This document shows, piece after piece, positions 1 to 6,330 of a DNA stretch of 23,628 nt. The notes under the pieces are model-generated. The model did no database searches and had not been told where the DNA came from. It saw only the letters and a list, made by a program, of their open reading frames with translations. Each line of letters opens with the position of its first letter. Position 1 is the stretch's first letter. This stretch comes from Deltaproteobacteria bacterium (lineage in GTDB: Bacteria > Desulfobacterota > Desulfobacteria > Desulfobacterales > SURF-15). A program made the translations under genes and the position numbers. The stretch is from NCBI GenBank assembly GCA_024644775.1, contig JAHEHB010000005.1, positions 1 to 23,628 on the forward strand, written 5' to 3'.

Positions 1-42
1 ACCATCAGCTGCGCCACCATCAGCCGCACCACCGTCAGCCGC
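1..42. repeat. 15-bp tandem repeats coding for A-A-D-G-G
   Basis: Three consecutive near-identical 15-bp units (ACCATCAGCTGCGCC and variants) reach the window edge. They lie in frame inside the minus-strand gene and encode the A-A-D-G-G pentapeptide, so the unit keeps the reading frame. The full copy number lies outside the window. Confidence 0.7.
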
Positions 43-138
43 ATGAACTATAGATGTATTTAGGGAAGGTGTTAGATGAATAGCGATACCCGTAGCAATA
101 AATAATACAGATAGAATTATCCCGATTCTCTTGATCAT
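1..138 (-). CDS. Secreted Ala-Asp-Gly-Gly repeat protein, N-terminal part
   Basis: This is the first 46 codons of a gene that runs off the left edge. The ATG is at 138-136 on the minus strand, preceded by a good ribosome binding site (AAAGGAG, complement near 145-151). The product opens MIKRIG, followed by a hydrophobic stretch to about residue 20 and a likely signal-peptidase site near VHA-A at residues 31-33, so export is predicted. No lipobox Cys is visible. From residue 33 the protein is a pentapeptide repeat of the form A-A-D-G-G, encoded by 15-bp tandem DNA repeats at the window edge. A sigma-54 promoter lies upstream at 270-256 on the same strand. I do not recognise the family. The low-complexity acidic, glycine-rich tract suggests a surface or periplasmic linker. 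The rest of the gene is outside the window, so function is unknown. Confidence 0.75.
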   Translation of the reverse strand, partial: MIKRIGIILSVLFIATGIAIHLTPSLNTSIVHAADGGAADGGAADG

Positions 139-255
139 GACGATCTCCTTTCTTCCTTCAGTGTGTTTTGGGTTTTTGTATATTTCTTTCATCCCTTACC
201 GTTCCTTTTCTTAAAAGCCTGTCTTTCCTTTTTTCTGAACGCTATTCTCCCTAAA

Positions 256-270
256 GCAAAGCTTGTGCCA
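256..270 (-). promoter_or_regulatory. Sigma-54 promoter for the secreted repeat protein
   Basis: Read on the minus strand this is TGGCACAAGCTTTGC, a full match to the sigma-54 -24/-12 consensus TGGCAC-N5-TTGC, with GG and GC separated by exactly 10 nt. It points towards the gene starting at 138, leaving a leader of roughly 105 nt. The phased TGCAAC pair at 346-361 lies about 76 bp upstream, a usual distance for an enhancer site. Confidence 0.75.
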
Positions 271-345
271 ATTCATAAAAACTAAGTTATTACAAATATT
301 TATGTGAAACAACGTCTCTGAAAGACGGCCGTAATCACCCTGCGC

Positions 346-361
346 TGCAACAAAATGCAAC
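346..361. promoter_or_regulatory. Phased TGCAAC pair, candidate activator-binding site
   Basis: TGCAAC occurs at 346-351 and again at 356-361, a 10-bp period that puts both copies on one helix face. The pair lies between two divergent sigma-54 promoters, about 76 bp from the minus-strand -24 box and 72 bp from the plus-strand one. This is the expected position for an upstream activating site. The same paired motif recurs just before the response-regulator gene. Binding by the adjacent regulator is inferred. Confidence 0.55.
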
Positions 362-431
362 ATTTCGCGGAACGGTTCAAACGGTAAACGATAAAGGAAT
401 TGAAAGATATCTTGATGATTTGGGATTTTCC

Positions 432-446
432 TGGCACGATTTATGC
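432..446 (+). promoter_or_regulatory. Sigma-54 promoter for the response-regulator gene
   Basis: TGGCACGATTTATGC matches the consensus TGGCAC-N5-TTGC with one mismatch. GG (433-434) and GC (445-446) are separated by the required 10 nt. Transcription would start near 458, giving a leader of about 168 nt before the ATG at 626. It is divergent from the promoter at 270-256. Confidence 0.65.
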
Positions 447-558
447 CTATTCAGGAATCGTAACTTATTAAAAACAAACTATATTTTAAATCTACAGAAA
501 TAAAAACGGTTTCTTATCAGCATGAGAGAAGAAAATCAGAAATAGAATTTGACGGGAA

Positions 559-615
559 TGCAACAATATGCAACATTTTGTCATAATCTTGCAAAATAGT
601 GCAACAAAATGCAAC
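559..615. promoter_or_regulatory. Second TGCAAC cluster over the regulator's start
   Basis: TGCAAC occurs at 559, 569, 600 and 610, with a TGCAAA at 590. The spacings are 10, 21, 10 and 10 bp, so all copies face the same side of the helix. The cluster is downstream of the predicted sigma-54 start and ends just before the ribosome binding site at 616-621. That suggests autoregulation by blocking transcription or initiation, but this is inferred. It also explains why a GTG at 599 within the repeats is a poor start candidate. Confidence 0.5.
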
Positions 616-625
616 GGGAGGCTCC

Positions 626-2332
626 ATGGACAGGATTCTCATTATAGAAGATGATCCATTTGTTGCCGATATGCTTACGAAGAACTTGGCCGGTGATGGA
701 TATCAGATATGGTCTGCAAAAGATGGGGAGGAGGGCTTGACGCTATTTGCTGCGCATCAACCCCAGGTCGTCATTACGGATCTATCCATGCCTAAGATGG
801 ATGGTTTTGCCGTGTTGGAACAATTAAGACCGCAAGTTATCTCGCCCTACGCTATTATCGTAATAACCGGTTTTCCCACCGACGAGAATATCAAGCGGTG
901 TTATGACCTCGGGATTCAGACATTTTTGCGGAAACCTGTGAAGATTTATGAACTAAAAGGAGTGGTCAAGCGGTCCTTCGACACCCTTCGTTTTTTTTCA
1001 CAACTGCAACAGGAAATTTCTTTACGGCAAAAGGCCTATGATCTGTTGAAGTCCACATTCGAAAATATTGTGGAAGGATGTATCGTGTTAGATCAGAATT
1101 TTCGGGTGCAATTGATTTCTTCAAAAGCATGCACAATGCTTGGTATTCGGGAAGAAGACGCAACCGGAAAGCCGGCTAGTTCCATACTTGGGGCTTCTTT
1201 TGCCGGGCCATCGGGAACATTGGTACAACTTTGGAAGGCCCAACAAAAGGTATCCGGTACACAAACAAGGATCGTATCCCCTTCGTCTGATCAGATTCCC
1301 GTTCGCCTTTCAATGACTCCCATGAGCGGCGAACAGTCAGAAAACAACATGTTGCTTCTTTTTCAAGACTTGAGAGAAGAAGAAGAGCTCTTGCGAAAAA
1401 AATATGGGGGTTTCTTCTTTGGCAATATGATCAGTAGCGATCCGAAAATGGCAAAGATTTTTCAAATGATCGAACAAGTGGCTTCCACAAATGTGAGTGT
1501 GCTCATTGACGGCGAGACAGGAACTGGCAAGGAGTTGGTAGCCAGAGAACTCCATGATCGCAGTCGCCGGTCACAAGGCCCTTTTCACGCAGTGAACTGT
1601 GCTGCCATTTCACCAAACCTGTTGGAGAGCGAGTTTTTCGGCCATGAACAGGGAGCCTTTACCGGTGCGACCCAAAAAAAGCAGGGCCGCTTCGAATTAG
1701 CCCAGAAGGGGACGCTTTTAATGGACGAAGTCGCCGAGACGCCTCATGAACTCCAAGGAAAACTACTGCGTGTGCTGCAAGAGAAAACCTTTGAACGGGT
1801 CGGTGGGACAGAAACCATTGAAATAGACACTCGTATTATTGCTGCGACGAACAAGAACCTAAAAGATCTTGTTACCAAAGGACAGTTTCGGCCTGATTTG
1901 TATTACCGGCTCAATGTTGTGCGGATACATTTACCACCCTTAAAAGAGCGAATGCACGATATTCCCCTGTTGGTCTCTCGGTTTATTGAAGAATTCAATG
2001 AGAAGGAGCAGCGATACCTCCAAGGCATTACACCCAACGCACTTCAATGTCTGATGAAGTATTCATGGCCGGGTAACATACGTGAGCTCAGACATGTTAT
2101 TGAGTACGCTGCTGCCGTTAGTTCAGATGAGGTTTTGAAAACGCATCATCTGCCAGAGAGTTTACAACAACACCAAAACCCTTCTGAAAACGGTATATTG
2201 CAACTCACAAATGAGAAAGATCGTATATTAAAGGCATTACATGATGCCAATTTTAGAAAACAAAAGGCCGCTGCCCTGATGGGGATGCATCGCGTTACCT
2301 TTTATCGCAAATTGAAAAAATATGGTCTTTAG
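626..2332 (+). CDS. Sigma-54-dependent response regulator (REC-PAS-AAA-Fis)
   Basis: This 568-residue NtrC-class transcription activator carries every expected part. A receiver domain (about 1-120) has the acidic pair E8-D9-D10, phospho-acceptor D52 (ITDLSMP) and K103. A PAS-like segment spans about 140-250. The AAA+ domain (about 265-500) has Walker A GETGTGKE at 296-303, the sigma-54 contact loop GAFTGA at 343-348 and Walker B LLMDE near 364-368. A Fis-type helix-turn-helix closes the protein. The ATG at 626 follows GGGAGG and is preferred over an in-frame GTG at 599, which lies inside the TGCAAC repeats. The kinase gene follows after about 100 bp. A sigma-54 promoter and putative binding boxes upstream suggest autocontrol. 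A PAS domain between receiver and AAA+ is less common and may give a second sensory input. Confidence 0.95.
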   Translation: MDRILIIEDDPFVADMLTKNLAGDGYQIWSAKDGEEGLTLFAAHQPQVVITDLSMPKMDGFAVLEQLRPQVISPYAIIVITGFPTDENIKRCYDLGIQTFLRKPVKIYELKGVVKRSFDTLRFFSQLQQEISLRQKAYDLLKSTFENIVEGCIVLDQNFRVQLISSKACTMLGIREEDATGKPASSILGASFAGPSGTLVQLWKAQQKVSGTQTRIVSPSSDQIPVRLSMTPMSGEQSENNMLLLFQDLREEEELLRKKYGGFFFGNMISSDPKMAKIFQMIEQVASTNVSVLIDGETGTGKELVARELHDRSRRSQGPFHAVNCAAISPNLLESEFFGHEQGAFTGATQKKQGRFELAQKGTLLMDEVAETPHELQGKLLRVLQEKTFERVGGTETIEIDTRIIAATNKNLKDLVTKGQFRPDLYYRLNVVRIHLPPLKERMHDIPLLVSRFIEEFNEKEQRYLQGITPNALQCLMKYSWPGNIRELRHVIEYAAAVSSDEVLKTHHLPESLQQHQNPSENGILQLTNEKDRILKALHDANFRKQKAAALMGMHRVTFYRKLKKYGL

Positions 2333-2429
2333 TCAATATGATTTTAAATCTGGGACGCTTCAAGCACTATATGCTTTATCGATTATCACACAGTTTCATG
2401 TTTATTATCATTGTTTGAGGGAATTCCAA

Positions 2430-4070
2430 ATGAAAAGAAAACCAACCTACAAGGAATTGGAACAACGGATTAAGGTGCTGGAAAGAGATCGTTCGTTAAG
2501 GGAGCCAGTCGAAAACACGCTTCAGGAAAGTGAGGAAAAGGTGCCGTATTACCGCATGCTTTTTGAAAAAGCCACCATCGGTTTGGCGCTTTGCCGGTTA
2601 AACGGAGAATTGGTTGACGTGAACCCTGCTTACGCGATGATTATCGGTCGAACCGTCGAGGAAACTCTTCAACTGACAAATCAGGAAATTACACCCCGTG
2701 ACTATGCGGACGATGAGCAACGGCAGCTTGAAATGCTGGAGAAAACAAATCGTTATGGTCCCTATGAAAAGGAGTACCTCCATAAAGATGGATACCGCGT
2801 GCCCGTTCGACTCTCCGGTCTGGTTCTTGATAAAAATGGTGAACCTCACATATTGTCCAGTGTTGAGGACATCACCGAGCAGGTAAAGGCCAAAAAGGAA
2901 CAGGAATACTTTGAAGGCCAACTCCGTCAAATTCAAAAAATGGAGGCTGTGGGAACGCTGGCAGGTGGTATCGCTCATGATTTTAATAATATTCTCTGTT
3001 CGATGATGGGATACATCACCCTGGTCAAAGATCAACTGCCCGAACACAGTCAAAGCAAAAAGGATCTGGCACTGGCGATGCAGGCCGGAGAAAGGGCAGA
3101 ATCACTTATTTCTCAGATCTTTAACTTCAGCCGTCAAGGAGAGCAGGTTTTGGGCCCCCTTCGTATTAGTTCCTTTGTAAAAGAAGCTTTAAAAATGTTG
3201 CGATCCGCACTCCCGACCACCATCGAGATCCGTTCAATGATCAACGTAAACAATCGCACCATTTTGGCCGACCCGACGCAGATCAACCAGATCATCATGA
3301 ATCTATGCTCGAATGCCGGCGATGCTATGGAAACTACCGGAGGTGTTTTGGAGGTGAGCCTGGATGAAGTTGAAGTAGATTCTCAATTTTCAACCCTGCA
3401 CGATATAAAACACGGCCAATATGTGAAAATGACCATCAAGGACACCGGCTGCGGTATTCAAAAAGATATTCGGGACCAAATTTTTGACCCTTTTTTCACC
3501 ACCAAACCGGTAGGGAAGGGCACGGGGCTGGGATTGTCGGCAGTTCACGGGATTGTCAAGAACCACCAGGGCGCCATCACCGTGAAAAGCCAAATCGATG
3601 TGGGAACGACGTTTGAGGTCTTTTTTCCCATTATAGACAATTGTGAAACGTTGTTGAGTGAGTCTCCAATTCAGAAAGGTCCAAATGGCGCTGTTAGCGT
3701 ATGTGTGAGGATTATGTTCATCGATGACGAGATATCATTGGTGAGTATCGGCACACGAGTGCTTCAAAAACTGGGGTACATTGTAGAAGGCACCACGAGC
3801 AGTCCGGAAGCCCTGGAGATATTTCGCTCAGATCCTCATCAAATTAAACTTGTATTTGTAGATGAAACGATGCCTATTATGACCGGAAGTCAACTGGCCG
3901 CGAAAATGCTTCTTATTCGCCCTGATATTCCGATCATCTTAATGACCGGTTTTGATATTAACAACGTAATTGAAAAAACCAAGACCTTGGGAATTCATAA
4001 ATATCTGTCCAAACCCATCAAGTATCATCAACTGGGAGAGATTGTTCGTGAGGCTCTGGGAAAATACTAA
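2430..4070 (+). CDS. Soluble hybrid histidine kinase (PAS-HisKA-HATPase-REC)
   Basis: This 546-residue sensor kinase has no membrane segment, so it should sense an intracellular signal. A short N-terminal coiled coil (YKELEQRIKVLE) leads into a PAS/PAC unit (about 38-155). The dimerisation/phosphotransfer helix carries H183 in GGIAHDFNN. The ATP-binding domain shows the N box (NLCSNAGDAM), DTGCGI near 338-343 and GKGTGLGL near 362-369. A C-terminal receiver has D478 (VFVDETMP) and K near 514. The start at 2430 follows GAGG at 2417-2420 and gives the usual N-terminus for this group. An in-frame start at 2322 would overlap the upstream gene and adds unrelated sequence. It is almost certainly the partner of the preceding regulator. 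The internal receiver may be a phosphate sink or relay; no separate Hpt protein is seen here. Confidence 0.92.
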   Translation: MKRKPTYKELEQRIKVLERDRSLREPVENTLQESEEKVPYYRMLFEKATIGLALCRLNGELVDVNPAYAMIIGRTVEETLQLTNQEITPRDYADDEQRQLEMLEKTNRYGPYEKEYLHKDGYRVPVRLSGLVLDKNGEPHILSSVEDITEQVKAKKEQEYFEGQLRQIQKMEAVGTLAGGIAHDFNNILCSMMGYITLVKDQLPEHSQSKKDLALAMQAGERAESLISQIFNFSRQGEQVLGPLRISSFVKEALKMLRSALPTTIEIRSMINVNNRTILADPTQINQIIMNLCSNAGDAMETTGGVLEVSLDEVEVDSQFSTLHDIKHGQYVKMTIKDTGCGIQKDIRDQIFDPFFTTKPVGKGTGLGLSAVHGIVKNHQGAITVKSQIDVGTTFEVFFPIIDNCETLLSESPIQKGPNGAVSVCVRIMFIDDEISLVSIGTRVLQKLGYIVEGTTSSPEALEIFRSDPHQIKLVFVDETMPIMTGSQLAAKMLLIRPDIPIILMTGFDINNVIEKTKTLGIHKYLSKPIKYHQLGEIVREALGKY

Positions 4071-4173
4071 TTTTTCTTGTCAAGCCTAACAATTTCATAT
4101 TAGGTAATAATCTTGAAACCTTCAGTCTATTTGCCAATATAACGCCTTAAGTATCTAAAAGGAGAGCAGAAAA

Positions 4174-4908
4174 ATGGACCGCGACAGCCTTATCGACGCC
4201 ATCGGATTTACAATCAAAGACCCATACAGCGCTGACACCATTACACTAAGGATCGACACGGCTCATGGTTTGTACAGAGAGGAATTGTATCTTAAGGAGA
4301 TGGGCAGCCCGACTCCCAAGCTGGAGGTATATGGAAACATACCCTGCGTTTTGATCCGTTCAGAGACGTCGACGGAACGGGCGTCAATCATTTTTTCACA
4401 TGCTGGGAAGCCCTCTGAACTGATCGATATTCCATGGGTCCGGAAGGCAGCCGGAGCCGGCACAAAGATTGTAGGCGCGGACATCGATCCCGATGAGACG
4501 CACGCAAACGCCACCGCTCGTATCCTACGCGTTGTGTCATACCTGTGTCTGAGAAAAGATATCATCGATCCTGATCGAATCTTTCTTTTCGGGAACGGTA
4601 TCTATGGGATGTGGGCGCTTGTTGCCGGAATTATAGACGAGAGGGTAGCGGGGGTAATACTCGTTGACCCCATGTTCGAGCTGAGCCTGTCGAACGGCCA
4701 ACCCTTAATTACTGCCCAGCTTGGAGGACTGCTGAGTCCAAGGCCTTTGGCGATACTGGGGATTCAGAATCCAGAGACGGTGTTTGCCGATACAATGGAA
4801 TCGTACAAAGGGAAAGGACAGGAGTTTTGCCTAAGACTCGAAGAGGGGAACAGCGACGATCTTTTGGACGAAGTGAGCCAGTGGATGCTTCGAAAGGAGG
4901 AAAGGTGA
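4174..4908 (+). CDS. Alpha/beta-hydrolase-fold protein lacking the nucleophile
   Basis: This 244-residue protein is preceded by AAAGGAGAG. Its layout follows the alpha/beta-hydrolase fold: a beta-strand with SIIFSHAGKP near 71-80 at the oxyanion-hole position, and a strand-turn-helix RIFLFGNGIYG near 135-145 at the nucleophile elbow. The elbow normally reads G-x-S-x-G; here it is G-N-G-I-Y, so the catalytic Ser is replaced by Gly142. No clear acid or histidine of the triad follows either. It may be a non-catalytic binding or scaffold protein, or may use different chemistry. It opens the metabolic cluster about 100 bp after the kinase, and its stop overlaps the next start by one base (TGATG), indicating translational coupling. 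A weak sigma-70-like pair (TTGAAA 4113-4118, TATAAC 4138-4143, 19-bp spacer) precedes it. The fold call is moderate; the function is unknown. Confidence 0.7.
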   Translation: MDRDSLIDAIGFTIKDPYSADTITLRIDTAHGLYREELYLKEMGSPTPKLEVYGNIPCVLIRSETSTERASIIFSHAGKPSELIDIPWVRKAAGAGTKIVGADIDPDETHANATARILRVVSYLCLRKDIIDPDRIFLFGNGIYGMWALVAGIIDERVAGVILVDPMFELSLSNGQPLITAQLGGLLSPRPLAILGIQNPETVFADTMESYKGKGQEFCLRLEEGNSDDLLDEVSQWMLRKEER

Positions 4909-6176
4909 TGTTGGAGACGAGCGATCGTGCGAATAAAAAAGTTTTCACCGCTGATGTCGCCGTTGCAGGCGGCGGCGTCGCCGGTCTGGCTGCCGCAGTC
5001 GCCGCTGCAAGACTGGGTGTCAATACCTATCTCATTGAGAATTACGGCTTTTTGGGGGGCTCTGCTACTGCCGGCCTCGTCGGCCGTTTTCAAGCCGGCC
5101 CGGATGTGAAGGGAAAACCCGTAATCCAGGGGCTATATAGAGAGATACGTGAACGTCTCGATACCTACGAAGCTTCCCGAGGCGACCTATTCGATCCTGA
5201 GATGATGAAGTATGTTGCCTTCGATCTTTGTGAAGAGGCCGGGGTGCATCTGCTCCTTCATGCCACGGTTTATGAGGTCAATACCGTCAATGGTCATATT
5301 GAGGCCCTTTCTATTGTGACAAAACAAGGACCTCTAAAGGTAGAAGCCCAATCCTATATCGATGCTACAGGCGATGGAACGGTCTCCGCTCTGGCAGGGG
5401 CGCGGTACGACATCGGTCGGAAATCGGATGGTCTCGTCCAGCCGATGACCCTCATTTTTCAGCTTGGAAATATTGATTACGAGCTTTTGAAAACAGCGGA
5501 TTGGGATGCACTTTCCGGGATATTCAGACAAGAGGTCAAGGGACTCGCTTACCGAGGGAGAATTTTCTTTTTCGAATGGGTTGAGGGGCTTCTCGGCTTC
5601 GTTATGTCCCATGTTTCGAATATGAACCCCCTCGATGTCGAAGAGTTGACCAGGGCCGAGATCATTTCCAGGCGACAGGCCTTAGAGGTTTATCGGTTTT
5701 TTCGGAAATATGTTCCGGGGTGCGAAAGATGTGTCATCGCATCGACTGCTGCGGAAATCGGTATTCGTGAAAGCAGACGGATCATCGGTGACTATGTGCT
5801 TACCCGCGAAGATGTACTCGGTGGCAAGAAGTTTGAAGACAGTGTTGGGTGCACCACAAGCTGGATCGATATGCATAACCCGGATGGGAAAGGGGTGTTG
5901 CACGAGCTTATCGTACCGGACGATTGGTTCGAGATCCCCCTCCGATCCATATTGGTCAAGGGGTTTGACAATCTACTGGTCGCCGGTCGTTGTATGTCGG
6001 CTACCCACGAGGCGCAAGGGGCTATCCGAGAGATGCCCACCTGCATAGAGGTCGGTCAGGCGGCTGGGGTTGCGGCAGCCCTATGTGCAAAAGATCGCAT
6101 CCCATTGCGAAGCATCGACATCAGAAAGCTACAAAAGGAGCTTGTATCCCAGGGTGTAAAGCTGCGGGGGTTGTAA
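4908..6176 (+). CDS. FAD-dependent oxidoreductase
   Basis: This 422-residue flavoprotein has an N-terminal Rossmann dinucleotide site (VAVAGGGVAG, residues 17-26, ending in acidic E44). The segment YGFLGGSATAGLVG (about 46-59) and DATGDG at 152-157 are characteristic of the FAD_oxidored group. The C-terminal flavin-contacting stretch LLVAGRCMSATHEAQG is followed by REMPTCIEVGQAAG. I saw no iron-sulfur cysteine cluster. The ATG at 4908 follows GGAGG and overlaps the previous stop; upstream in-frame starts would lie within the previous gene. It probably acts in the cytoplasm as a dehydrogenase or reductase for the same pathway as the downstream selenoprotein. The substrate is not evident. Confidence 0.88.
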   Translation: MLETSDRANKKVFTADVAVAGGGVAGLAAAVAAARLGVNTYLIENYGFLGGSATAGLVGRFQAGPDVKGKPVIQGLYREIRERLDTYEASRGDLFDPEMMKYVAFDLCEEAGVHLLLHATVYEVNTVNGHIEALSIVTKQGPLKVEAQSYIDATGDGTVSALAGARYDIGRKSDGLVQPMTLIFQLGNIDYELLKTADWDALSGIFRQEVKGLAYRGRIFFFEWVEGLLGFVMSHVSNMNPLDVEELTRAEIISRRQALEVYRFFRKYVPGCERCVIASTAAEIGIRESRRIIGDYVLTREDVLGGKKFEDSVGCTTSWIDMHNPDGKGVLHELIVPDDWFEIPLRSILVKGFDNLLVAGRCMSATHEAQGAIREMPTCIEVGQAAGVAAALCAKDRIPLRSIDIRKLQKELVSQGVKLRGL

Positions 6177-6215
6177 ACCGAAAATACCCTGTTATGATAT
6201 GATTCCAAAACAAAA

Positions 6216-6307
6216 ACACAAGTTTCGCACCCCTCTTTCTCGGTGAATGGATGCAAGACGTACATCAACAGGGCACCCGAGTAAAACCGGGGGGGCGAAA
6301 CTTGTGT
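6216..6307 (+). promoter_or_regulatory. Long hairpin leader before the selenoprotein gene
   Basis: A perfect 13-bp inverted repeat (ACACAAGTTTCGC at 6216-6228, GCGAAACTTGTGT at 6295-6307) continues inward past one mismatch with a C-run pairing a G-run. Inside it is a second stem (CTCGGTG 6239-6245 with CACCCGAG 6274-6281, one bulge) and a small GATG/CATC pair (6250-6253, 6263-6266). The whole folds into one extended hairpin of 92 nt. It ends 9 nt before the ribosome binding site at 6316-6323. It may be a leader RNA structure controlling translation, an RNA-processing site, or a small palindromic insertion. There is no T-run after it, so a simple terminator is unlikely. Confidence 0.6.
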
Positions 6308-6330
6308 CAAAAAATAAAAGGAGTACGTGC

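Noticed and set aside
599..625. GTG start for the response regulator
   Set aside because: It lies inside the TGCAAC repeats and includes the ribosome binding site; the ATG at 626 begins the normal receiver sequence MDRILIIEDD.
2598..3053. 151-codon open frame on the minus strand
   Set aside because: It is fully antisense to the PAS/HisKA region of the kinase, with no recognisable protein features.
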